Of a stretch of DNA of 12,117 nucleotides, positions 1 to 7,897 are shown piece by piece; positions within the stretch are counted from its first letter, which is position 1; every line of letters starts with the position of its first letter. The notes beneath the pieces were generated by a model. It saw nothing but the letters and a program-made list of their open reading frames with translations. It was not told the origin of the DNA and ran no database searches. The translations under genes were made by a program, and so were the position numbers. The stretch comes from CAYXBG01 sp964463145 (GTDB lineage Bacteria > Acidobacteriota > UBA6911 > RPQK01 > CBDAPI01), in NCBI GenBank assembly GCA_964463145.1, contig CAYXBG010000056.1:1-12117 (forward strand), given 5' to 3'.

Positions 1-2355
1 AACGCGGTTGGTGGCAACGTCAACGTTATCTCCAAGACAGGGACCAACGACTTCCACGGAAGTATGTTTTGGAACTATCAGGCTGGTGGCCTTAATGCTA
101 GGTACCAGTTCACTAGCGGCAAAGCCCCACTGGTTTTCCACCAGTTTGGTGCTTCAGCTGGTGGCGCCATCATCGAAGATGAAATGTTCATTTTCGGTGC
201 CTGGGAAAGCTATCGCCTGACAGCATCCTCTTCCGTTTCAGGTGGTGTCCCGAGTACTGAGATCCGAGGCTTAATGCTTGCTTCAGAACCTCTTTACAAA
301 ACTTGGTTGGACGGTTGGCCAGCGCCAACGAGCAATGACCTTACTGCCGCAGCAGGTGGTACCGGTCAGGCATCTTTCTCTGGTATGGGTGCAGAAGAGC
401 GTGAGGACGATCACTTCATTATCAGGTGGGACTATCATCCTAACCAGACCAATGCTGTGAACTTCCGCTACACCTACTTCGATCCTTCACGAACCATTCC
501 ACGTGTACAAAAGCTTAATAGCAGATCGTGGATTGGTGGCCAGAAGGCCTACAGTGGTGCCTGGACGATGTCAGCGCCAACCTGGAGCAACGAGCTCCGT
601 GGTGGTCTTAACTCAACCACATTCATCCGCCAGGATGCCCTCAATCGCGATGGCATCATGGGTGCTTACCTCGATGGCTGGGATTCACAACAGAGCCGGC
701 TATTTGGTAAGGACGGTGATACGCTAACCCTTGAGAACGTGATCGCTACTACTAAGGGCGACCACTCACTCAAGTTTGGTGGCATTTATCAGTGGCAGCG
801 CGGAAACAGGGTTTCTAACGGAACTCCTCGGTGCTTCTACGATACTGCAGCACAAATCATCGGTAACGTGCCAACCAGGTGTTTCTACCGTTTCGGTAAG
901 AAACCCAAGTATATCTATAACTGGCAGATTGGTGGCTTCTTACAGGATGACTGGAGAGTTACCCCTAAGTTGGTTCTTAACCTAGGAATCCGTTATGACT
1001 ACTATTCGGTAATCACGGTTGAAGATGACGCTTTCTTTAACCCAGTCTTACCGTTTGGTCAGAAGTTCCGGAATCCAGGTGACTACTACAGCAGTGACCC
1101 GATTAACTTCGCGCCACGTGTTAGCTTCGCTTACTCTGCGGATGACAAAACCGTCATCAAGGGTGGCTACGGTATGTTTATCAGCCGTTTCAACACCTTT
1201 TCCGGTGTTGTTGACATCCAGAGGGACGATACTTACACGAACTCGATTTGGCTGAGTGCAGCTGAGACGGCTTCGTTAGGTTGTAACTTCCATCCGAAGT
1301 ATGTGACGGGTTTTGAAGCCTGCGACAACGGTACTTCTGCCAAGGCTTTCACCGAGGTAGATGGCTATCGAGGTGGTGGTGCTCTAGATCCGTACGTTGC
1401 TAACCCAGCTAGTCAGCAGTGGACCTTTGGTATCCAGCGTCAGCTGTCGGACGACGTCGTCCTTGATCTCAGCTATGTTGGATCTCACGGAACCCGCTTG
1501 CAGAACCAGTTGGCTTTAAACCGAGGCGAACGTGCAACAGGTGCACGTACCTATACCAACGTTTCGGGTGTAGCCTACAACTCTAATGACGATTCAAGTG
1601 TCTACCATTCACTACAGGTAGAACTCTCGAAACGTTTTAGTGCTGGGCTGACGGCTGACTTTGCCTATACCTGGGCTAAGTCTCTGTCATATTCTCGTGG
1701 CGATATGTCCTGCTGCGGCAGCAACAACTCGCCTCAGGATGTAACACACCCTGAGCCAGGCAATGAAAACGGTAAGACCGTTATGGATCAGACACTCAAC
1801 CGCGGATGGGTGGGTCACCAGACCCCTCACAGAGCCACTGTTAGCTGGCTTTATGAGATCCCAGGAGCGGAAGGTGCTGGCAAAGCTCAGGAGCTATTGA
1901 CTCGCGGATGGGGTATCGGAGGTATCTTCGAGGCTTCAACTGGAGCGGTTAGATCCATCAGACAAAGTGGTGGTTCAATTAACAGCTCCCGGCCTGACTT
2001 CGTCTGCCAGAGTCTGTCTTCTGCTATCAATTCGAGCCAATCGAATATGCAGTACTTCAACAAGAGCTGTTTCGAGGTAGTCGCAAAGAACTCGGCTGGT
2101 AATCCAGTTCGAGGCGGTACTCTCGGTCGGAACCAGTTCCACGATCCAGGATTCTGGGAAGTGGATCTTTCACTGTCGAAGAAATTCTACGTGACCGATT
2201 CAGCTGTGTTCAGTGTGAGAATGGATCTGTTCAACGCGTTTAACCAGACCAACTTCAGAAACACCCAGACTAGTGCTAGTTCTGGAACCTTCGGAGTGTT
2301 GAGGTCTACGTATGGTGCGCGCGTGACTCAGGTCAACGCACGGTTGGAGTGGTAA
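1..2355 (+). CDS. TonB-dependent receptor, Oar-like (5' end missing)
   Basis: Outer-membrane beta-barrel receptor that would take up a large or scarce ligand using TonB energy; the ligand cannot be told from sequence. The reading frame is open from base 1 and gives 784 residues. It begins inside the plug domain (GGNVNVISKTGTNDFHGS). The barrel shows motifs usual for Oar-type proteins: a GGFLQDDWRVTPKLVLNLGIRYD-like strand near bases 930-1000, YVGSHGTRLQ near 1474-1503, and RMDLFNAFNQTNF near 2218-2256. It ends in an aromatic residue (RLEW), as expected for a BAM-recognised last strand. Family members are usually about 1000-1100 residues, so the signal peptide, the carboxypeptidase-regulatory-like domain and the plug start lie to the left. 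All eight cysteines fall in four local pairs. Codon use is more biased than in the neighbouring genes (AAC strongly preferred over AAT). A terminator follows 46 bases after the stop. Confidence 0.93.
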   Translation, partial: NAVGGNVNVISKTGTNDFHGSMFWNYQAGGLNARYQFTSGKAPLVFHQFGASAGGAIIEDEMFIFGAWESYRLTASSSVSGGVPSTEIRGLMLASEPLYKTWLDGWPAPTSNDLTAAAGGTGQASFSGMGAEEREDDHFIIRWDYHPNQTNAVNFRYTYFDPSRTIPRVQKLNSRSWIGGQKAYSGAWTMSAPTWSNELRGGLNSTTFIRQDALNRDGIMGAYLDGWDSQQSRLFGKDGDTLTLENVIATTKGDHSLKFGGIYQWQRGNRVSNGTPRCFYDTAAQIIGNVPTRCFYRFGKKPKYIYNWQIGGFLQDDWRVTPKLVLNLGIRYDYYSVITVEDDAFFNPVLPFGQKFRNPGDYYSSDPINFAPRVSFAYSADDKTVIKGGYGMFISRFNTFSGVVDIQRDDTYTNSIWLSAAETASLGCNFHPKYVTGFEACDNGTSAKAFTEVDGYRGGGALDPYVANPASQQWTFGIQRQLSDDVVLDLSYVGSHGTRLQNQLALNRGERATGARTYTNVSGVAYNSNDDSSVYHSLQVELSKRFSAGLTADFAYTWAKSLSYSRGDMSCCGSNNSPQDVTHPEPGNENGKTVMDQTLNRGWVGHQTPHRATVSWLYEIPGAEGAGKAQELLTRGWGIGGIFEASTGAVRSIRQSGGSINSSRPDFVCQSLSSAINSSQSNMQYFNKSCFEVVAKNSAGNPVRGGTLGRNQFHDPGFWEVDLSLSKKFYVTDSAVFSVRMDLFNAFNQTNFRNTQTSASSGTFGVLRSTYGARVTQVNARLEW

Positions 2356-2401
2356 GGCTCCTTTAACAATATTCGCTCTTTATTGAGCGATTAACCTTAA
2401 G

Positions 2402-2441
2402 GGCCCGGTTCTCTTTTTGAGAGAGCCGGGCCTTTTTTTTT
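2402..2441 (+). terminator. Intrinsic terminator of the TonB-dependent receptor gene
   Basis: Bases 2402-2414 pair with 2420-2432 in a 13-bp stem (GGCCCGGTTCTCT with AGAGAGCCGGGCC, one G-T wobble) around the 5-base loop TTTTG. A run of nine T follows at 2433-2441. This is a textbook rho-independent terminator and separates the receptor gene from the next gene on the same strand. Confidence 0.95.
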
Positions 2442-2475
2442 GCGCCCTTTCTTTATTTTTTAGCCCATTCAGTAC

Positions 2476-2505
2476 TTGACCCTAGCCACTTATTTCTGGT
2501 GCAAT
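2476..2505 (+). promoter_or_regulatory. Possible promoter for the cytochrome/PHM/TPR gene
   Basis: TTGACC (2476-2481) and TGCAAT (2500-2505) are separated by 18 bases. The -35 match is good but the -10 is only 4 of 6, so this is weak. It lies after the upstream terminator and would give a leader of about 20 bases. A GGAG at 2514-2517 is 15 bases before the ATG, which is long for a ribosome binding site. Confidence 0.22.
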
Positions 2506-2532
2506 TGTACTGCGGAGAATTTCTAGTCTTCT

Positions 2533-4581
2533 ATGAAAGTAACTCTGGCCCATTGCTTATTGGTTTGTACGAACCTCCTGTTGTTGATGCCTGTTATGGC
2601 GGTTAGTTTTGCCCGGACAGGGACAGTAAATGAGAGAGTTTCTGAGGCGCCAGATTTTAGTCGCCACATCGCCCCTATTTTGTTCAATAAGTGTGGTGCC
2701 TGCCATCGGCCCGACGGAGCTGCTCCATTTTCATTATTGACCTGGCAAGATGCCAGGAAGAGAGCTAGGCAGATAGCTGAGGTGACTAGTAGTCGTTACA
2801 TGCCTCCTTGGCTACCAGAGCCCGGGCATTTAGCTTTTGAGAACAATCGTCGATTGGATTCAAGCGAGATAAGACTGTTAAAGGAGTGGGCAGAAACCGG
2901 AACTCTGAGGGGAGATCCCTCTAAGGCCCCTCCGATGCCTGAATGGTCAAGCGACTGGCAGTTGGGTGAGCCTGACCTGATCCTTAAGATGGAAGAAGAG
3001 TATTCTCTGAAGGAAGAAGGTGGTGATGTAATCCGTTACTTCACACTCGTTAACCCACTAAAAACAAGTCGATTTGTCAGAGGGTTCGAGTTTCAGCCTG
3101 GTAATGAGAGAATCGTGCACCATGCCCGTATGTTGATCGATACAACGGGCCTCTCAAAACGGCTTGACGATCAGGACCCAGCACCTGGTTTTTCTGAAGG
3201 CATGGGACGGGTAAATGTTTCAGATCCAGACGGTCATTGGTTGGGATGGACTCCCGGCAAGCAGCCTATTTTGCGAGATCCTAAATTCAGCTGGAGACTC
3301 AAGCCCGGAACGGCTGTAGTCCTAGAATTACATCTTGTACCCACTGGTAAGCCTGAAAAAATACAGTCTTCTCTAGGGCTTTATTTCACGGATCAGGAAC
3401 CAACACGACAACCAGTCATACTCCGCATGGGATCTGTTGCTATAGAGATCCCCGCTGATTCCACCGATTATGTGGTTTCGGATGAGTATAGACTTCCAAC
3501 GGATGTAGAGCTGCTCAATGTTTACCCTCACGCCCATCTTCTAGCTAGCAAGATGCAGGCCTGGGCGACTTTTCCGAATGGTCGCCGTGAGACCCTGTTT
3601 GAAATCAAGCGTTGGAACTTCGATTGGCAAGATGAATATCGGTATCTTGAGCCATATTTTTTACCAAAAGGCACTGTTCTCTCCATGAGATACGAGTACA
3701 ACAACTCCTCATCCAACCCCCGTAACCCTTTCCAACCACCTCGGCGCATAATTTGGGGTGAGCAAACGGAGAACGAAATGGGAGATCTCTGGTTTCAAGT
3801 GGTTACGTCAACTAAGGATGAACGAGTTGTGCTTAATCGTGACTTTCACGGGAAAGAAGCGAAAGCTTGGGATGAAAACTATAAACTTCAGTTGAAATTC
3901 GGACGCAACAAAGATAACGCTCACTTCAATTTTGGTAGCGGGTTAGTAGCCAAGGGTGAAATTTCAGAAGCAATACTCCATTTCAAGGAGGCAATTAAGA
4001 TTAACCCATCCCACGCTGAGGCTCATTACAATTTGGCTAGTGCCTATCAAGAGATAGGGAATCAAGTGCAGGCTAGCCTTCACTTCTCCCGCGCAATTGA
4101 CAGCAACCCAGATTTTGGACTTGCTTATGGTCGCTTGGGAACACTTTTGGCTAACCGGGGGGACTGGGCTGCTGCTATTTCCCGTTTTAAAAAGTCACTA
4201 GATCTTCTGCCTAGAGACCCTCTGACTCGTAATAATTTAGGGGTGGCACTTTTATCAGAGGGTAGACTCAGCGAGGCTGAGCGGCAATTTAAATGGGCTA
4301 TAGAGATAGAGGAATTTGCCGATCCTCATTACAATTTGGGGACATTGTACGGAAGTCAGCGGCAATGGGCACTTGCCGAATTACATTTACGAAGGGCAAT
4401 ATCTATTCGTCCTATCTTTACCCTTGCAGTTAACGATTTAGGGAATGTGTTTGCAGAGCAGGCTAGATGGGAAGAAGCAGCAGCCCAATTTGCAAGGGCC
4501 TTGGAGATTGACCCCGACTTTACTTCTGCTCGTGAAGCTCTACGGCAAGTCCAGTCCATTCTGAGAAATCAGCAAGAGTAA
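2533..4581 (+). CDS. Secreted cytochrome c / copper type II monooxygenase-like / TPR fusion protein
   Basis: Predicted periplasmic redox protein of 682 residues. Residues 1 to about 27 form a signal peptide (LLLLMPVMAVSFA). A haem c motif C54-G-A-C57-H58 sits in a segment ending RYMPPW; M90 is a possible distal ligand. Residues about 145-430 look like the two-domain PHM/DBH copper fold. By motif, H196-H197 (IVHHARM) and H267 (LELHLV) match the CuH ligands of peptidylglycine hydroxylating monooxygenase, while H333/H335 (YPHAHLL) and M416 (TENEMGDL) match the CuM ligands. Residues about 455-675 hold roughly six TPR units (for example HYNLASAYQEIG, HYNLGTLYGSQ), a protein-binding scaffold. Enzymes of the PHM family hydroxylate C-H bonds with O2 and an electron donor; the substrate here is unknown. 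The gene has its own short upstream region and converges on the symporter gene with a 41-base gap. The domain calls are strong; the reaction is inferred. Confidence 0.88.
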   Translation: MKVTLAHCLLVCTNLLLLMPVMAVSFARTGTVNERVSEAPDFSRHIAPILFNKCGACHRPDGAAPFSLLTWQDARKRARQIAEVTSSRYMPPWLPEPGHLAFENNRRLDSSEIRLLKEWAETGTLRGDPSKAPPMPEWSSDWQLGEPDLILKMEEEYSLKEEGGDVIRYFTLVNPLKTSRFVRGFEFQPGNERIVHHARMLIDTTGLSKRLDDQDPAPGFSEGMGRVNVSDPDGHWLGWTPGKQPILRDPKFSWRLKPGTAVVLELHLVPTGKPEKIQSSLGLYFTDQEPTRQPVILRMGSVAIEIPADSTDYVVSDEYRLPTDVELLNVYPHAHLLASKMQAWATFPNGRRETLFEIKRWNFDWQDEYRYLEPYFLPKGTVLSMRYEYNNSSSNPRNPFQPPRRIIWGEQTENEMGDLWFQVVTSTKDERVVLNRDFHGKEAKAWDENYKLQLKFGRNKDNAHFNFGSGLVAKGEISEAILHFKEAIKINPSHAEAHYNLASAYQEIGNQVQASLHFSRAIDSNPDFGLAYGRLGTLLANRGDWAAAISRFKKSLDLLPRDPLTRNNLGVALLSEGRLSEAERQFKWAIEIEEFADPHYNLGTLYGSQRQWALAELHLRRAISIRPIFTLAVNDLGNVFAEQARWEEAAAQFARALEIDPDFTSAREALRQVQSILRNQQE

Positions 4582-4622
4582 GGCTAGTTCACTCTAAAGA
4601 GATACTATTTACAAGCCGCTGT

Positions 4623-6161
4623 TCAGACGGTCTTAATTTTTCTAGTATTCTCCCGTGTCCAGATCGTTAGTCCTTCTAATTGTCTTCCAGGAGGTTTGCC
4701 GAGGATTAGACTGATCCCGTAAGCCAGGCAGACAAACACTATGTTCACTAGGATTCCGACCCAGTAGGCGTGAATATTTACACTCCACTCTTGTGGTAAC
4801 CACCCAACCGTATTTAGCATTAAATAAAAGTTCAGGAGAATTGAAATTGGTAGAGCGACCAAAACACATTGATTATCCACCTTCGTAGAGAAGAACCCCA
4901 GCATAAACAAACCCACCAAACAACCACCGAAAACAGAGACAACTATCCAACCCAAATCGGCCATACTTTCTTTGGGCATATTGCTAAAGAGCCAGGCCAA
5001 TAGAATCATGATTACCGAGGTTAGGATCGCCACTAGTTTGGCTGCTTTTAAGTAGAAACCGTCACCTCGACCCTTGATGAATCTTGGTCGGATTAGATCC
5101 ACCACTGTTAATGTTGCCACAGCATTAATGCTGGAGTCGAGAGAAGACATAGCAGCTGCCAGTACAGCAGCGATGATCAATCCGGCGAGGCCAGCTGGGA
5201 TTTGTGAAAGAATAAAGAAGGGGAATACTTCGTCGGCCTCAAGTTGCGCCACATGAGGATCAGGTAAGACCGAATAGAAGACAAACAGGCAAGTTCCGAT
5301 CAAAAAGAAGAATGTCCAGGTGGGTACAGCTAGGAGTGAGAAGGTGGCCGTTGCCATGCGAGCATCACGTGTCGATCGGGATGCTGCATACCGTTGAATG
5401 AAATTTTGGTCAGCGGAATAATTAGTGAGCCAACTGAAGATTCCCAAAAGAGTGACAGTCCAGAAAGTGCGTTCACTGAAATTCCAATCCGTACTTCCAA
5501 GGTGAAATTTGTTTGATGCTCCTGCTACCTCAAATATTTGATCAATTCCTCCAGGCAGTTTCCACACGATAAAAACCACGCAAATCAGGCCTCCTACAAT
5601 TAAGACTATGGTCTGAATTACATCCGACCAAATTACGGCATCAATTCCTCCTAAAATTGTATAAAAGGCGACAAAAATTCCTAGAAGAAGGATTACAGTA
5701 GGCATTGGCAGGCCGCTGAAAAGACTTAATGGTATGGATGCCAGGAAAAGAAACTTTCCTACTCTCAGTAGCGCCAAAAGAATGTAGCTGATTGTGCCGT
5801 AAAGGCGAACGACACTTCCATAACGGTCTTCTAGATATTCAAAGGCTGAGGTCAGCTTTGCCCTTCGGAAAAAGGGTATAAATACAATGATGGCTAAAAT
5901 CGCCACGAAGGGGAGGCAAAGGTTGGGAACTAGGAGGCGCCAATCGAGGGCATAGGCAGCGGCAGGAAAAGCGAGGAAACTAACTGAGCTAATTGTAGTG
6001 CCTAACAGAGAGATCCCAATGGCCCAGCCTGGGAACGAACGGCCTCCAACGAAGTACTCTTCCGTATTGGTATTACGTTTGGAAAAGTAGAGTGCCATGG
6101 CACTCATGCCCAGTAAATACAGAAGGATAGCAGTGGTATCAAGAGGTCGAATTTCAAGCAA
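4623..6161 (-). CDS. Sodium:solute symporter (SSF/SLC5 family)
   Basis: Inner-membrane carrier that would import an organic solute, often a sugar, with Na+. It has 512 residues and about 13 hydrophobic helices, normal for the family. Family marks include EEYFVGGRSFPGW (34-46), TSAFEYLEDRYG (104-115), the loop GGIDAVIWSDVIQT (171-184), DQNFIQRY (251-258) and AAMSSLDSSINAV (336-348). In the last, S339/S340 correspond to the serines of the Na2 site in vSGLT. The start is a TTG at 6161: an in-frame stop lies three codons upstream and the first ATG (M19) falls inside the first helix. No clear Shine-Dalgarno precedes it, and the sulfatase stop is 55 bases upstream, so translation may depend on the upstream gene. 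The substrate cannot be read from sequence; the sulfatase next door favours a sugar or a desulfated glycan product (inference). Confidence 0.92.
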   Translation of the reverse strand: MLEIRPLDTTAILLYLLGMSAMALYFSKRNTNTEEYFVGGRSFPGWAIGISLLGTTISSVSFLAFPAAAYALDWRLLVPNLCLPFVAILAIIVFIPFFRRAKLTSAFEYLEDRYGSVVRLYGTISYILLALLRVGKFLFLASIPLSLFSGLPMPTVILLLGIFVAFYTILGGIDAVIWSDVIQTIVLIVGGLICVVFIVWKLPGGIDQIFEVAGASNKFHLGSTDWNFSERTFWTVTLLGIFSWLTNYSADQNFIQRYAASRSTRDARMATATFSLLAVPTWTFFFLIGTCLFVFYSVLPDPHVAQLEADEVFPFFILSQIPAGLAGLIIAAVLAAAMSSLDSSINAVATLTVVDLIRPRFIKGRGDGFYLKAAKLVAILTSVIMILLAWLFSNMPKESMADLGWIVVSVFGGCLVGLFMLGFFSTKVDNQCVLVALPISILLNFYLMLNTVGWLPQEWSVNIHAYWVGILVNIVFVCLAYGISLILGKPPGRQLEGLTIWTRENTRKIKTV

Positions 6162-6216
6162 TGCAATTCACGGAGTTTGAAGTTTTTGAAACTGCTAATC
6201 TAAACTCTACAGGTTC

Positions 6217-7779
6217 TCAATTGCTAGTCGGCCAACCATGGACGGCCTCTATATCGTTAATTTCACGCATTTTATCGCGTAGCTCCCGGTTTAGCTGGTG
6301 CCGAATCCTTCGGATATTAGGATCTTGACTTCCGATTAGGTTGTATTTCTCCTCAGGATCTTCTCTGAGGTTGTAGAGCTCATCTACTCCACTCCGCAGG
6401 AAATCACGAACTAGCTTCCATTCTGGTGTCCGCCAGCATCGGAGTTCTGCCCTTATGTTGGCGTGGTCCATAAAGTATTGACCAAAGAAATTATTATCCC
6501 AATCGAGTTCTTTTCCTTTGAGGAGAGGCAGAAAGTTTTTTCCACGGATGGTTTCACCAGAAGGCAAGCTGACGCCGGCCATGGCGAGGATGGTGGGATA
6601 GAAGTCCATAACACTGATCGTCTGTTTGATGATAGTCCCTGGTTTTATGGCTTTTGGCCAGCGTACTGCAGTTGGGACCTTCAGTGAATTATCCCAAAGA
6701 TTCGCTCGAGTATATGAACCTTTGCCATTGTCGTAAGGTCGAGTGTACTTTTCATTGTCGTAAGGTCGAGGGCTATTGTCTGGGTTTAAATCCCACGGAT
6801 TAGAACCGGTAGGTTGGATGCCTTCCAATAAAAGCCAGCGAGCATTCCCCTTGTGCCAGGTACCGTGATGGCCCATGTTAAACCCATTGTCCGAGCTAAA
6901 TATTACAACCGTGTTCTCTGATAGGTTCAGGTCGTCTAGTAATTGGAGAAGTCGACCCAAATTGCGATCAACAGCTGCTATGCTGCCCAAATACTCTCTT
7001 CGCATCCGTTTGGTCCTGGCAATATCGAGAAATGGGTAATCAGGTTCCGGTAAAGTGGGATCTAACGTTGAAAAGTGTGACCATTCGGCATCGCTTAGGG
7101 GTAGCCAGGTCCGATCGTTGTCCGGAGTCCTCTCATGGGAATTTGCATGCGGAGCCCAAAAATGGAGGGATAGAAGGAAAGGTGTAGCCTGGTGACTCCT
7201 GACAAAATTAATGGCCAAATCAGTCAACACATCAGGTGTCCAGCCCTGGACGACCTGCGGTTTGCCCTCTATCTCCACAGTGGGGTTGAGGGAAGTACTA
7301 CCGCCAGTGGGAAATCCGGCAAAATAATTATAGCCGTGGCGTGTTGGATGGAACCGGTCCGCAGTCCCGAGATGCCACTTTCCAACCAATCCCGTAGTAT
7401 ATCCAGCTTGCGAGAGCATCTCAGGCCAGGTGATTACCTCAGGATCTAGTCCCACGTTGGGTTCAGAAGCCCCAGCAATATAATCGGTTATTCCCAGTTC
7501 TGAACTGTATCTACTTGCCATAAGACTTGCCCTTGAAGGACTGCATACAGGAGTGGTTGTAAGACTATTGATTAGCCGAGCGCCCTGATTCGCTATGAGG
7601 TCCATGTTGGGAGTCCTCGCATCTGGATCGTCGAGACCCCAAGCCCATGGACCCTGGTCGTCAGTGTAAACAAAAATGAAATTAGGACGGTTTTCCGTTG
7701 AGGTATCTGCGAGTAGTAAACTAGATGTGAGGAGAATACCGAGACTGTAGACTAAAGTTTTATAGAATGATTTGCTCAT
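6217..7779 (-). CDS. Secreted type I (formylglycine-dependent) sulfatase
   Basis: Hydrolyses sulfate esters, probably on a carbohydrate, in the periplasm or outside the cell. The protein has 520 residues, and residues 1-24 are a signal peptide (SLGILLTSSLLLA, cleavage before D25). The active-site signature C79-S-P-S-R83 identifies C79 as the residue converted to formylglycine by a sulfatase-modifying enzyme that is not in this window. Other expected ligands are present: D40-D41, K134 and H136 (GKWHLG), H211 (WAPH), D297-N298 (SSDNGF) and K367. A usual C-terminal subdomain follows (WKLVRD, ELYNLREDPEE). The ATG has a good ribosome site, AAGGA, five bases upstream. Residues 339-356 carry an in-frame near-repeat of nine codons in the loop after the D-N pair. 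It is the middle gene of a minus-strand set with the unknown protein upstream and the symporter downstream. Exact substrate and sulfatase subfamily are not determinable by eye. Confidence 0.94.
   Translation of the reverse strand: MSKSFYKTLVYSLGILLTSSLLLADTSTENRPNFIFVYTDDQGPWAWGLDDPDARTPNMDLIANQGARLINSLTTTPVCSPSRASLMASRYSSELGITDYIAGASEPNVGLDPEVITWPEMLSQAGYTTGLVGKWHLGTADRFHPTRHGYNYFAGFPTGGSTSLNPTVEIEGKPQVVQGWTPDVLTDLAINFVRSHQATPFLLSLHFWAPHANSHERTPDNDRTWLPLSDAEWSHFSTLDPTLPEPDYPFLDIARTKRMRREYLGSIAAVDRNLGRLLQLLDDLNLSENTVVIFSSDNGFNMGHHGTWHKGNARWLLLEGIQPTGSNPWDLNPDNSPRPYDNEKYTRPYDNGKGSYTRANLWDNSLKVPTAVRWPKAIKPGTIIKQTISVMDFYPTILAMAGVSLPSGETIRGKNFLPLLKGKELDWDNNFFGQYFMDHANIRAELRCWRTPEWKLVRDFLRSGVDELYNLREDPEEKYNLIGSQDPNIRRIRHQLNRELRDKMREINDIEAVHGWPTSN
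6726..6770 (-). repeat. In-frame 27-base near-tandem duplication inside the sulfatase gene
   Basis: The 18-mer cattgtcgtaaggtcgag occurs exactly at 6726-6743 and again at 6753-6770, a period of 27 bases or nine codons. In the protein this reads RPYDNEKYT followed by RPYDNGKGS. The shift keeps frame, so it lengthens a surface loop and does not break the gene. Confidence 0.85.
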
Positions 7780-7853
7780 GGATTTCCTTATTTCTCGGCT
7801 CTTGATTGTTAATACTAGGGCAGTCCATCTTAACCGTTGAGCACAAGTCCTTC

Positions 7854-7884
7854 CAGAGTTTTATTTTCAAAATAAACGGCTCTG
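7854..7884 (-). promoter_or_regulatory. Hairpin in the gap between the unknown gene and the sulfatase gene
   Basis: TTTATTTT and AAAATAAA (7860-7867 and 7869-7876) are perfect complements around one base. An outer CAGAG/CTCTG pair (7854-7858, 7880-7884) closes it after a small internal loop. It lies 13 bases beyond the stop of the unknown gene. No T run follows it on the minus strand, so it is not a standard terminator; an RNA processing or stability element, or a DNA operator, are the alternatives. Confidence 0.4.
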
Positions 7885-7897
7885 AGAGAGTGGCCAT

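Noticed and set aside
4612..4640. Possible terminator between the convergent genes (AAGCCG...CGGTCTT then AATTTTT)
   Set aside because: The stem has only six pairs with a bulge and a 10-base loop, and lies in the symporter coding end. Too weak to call.
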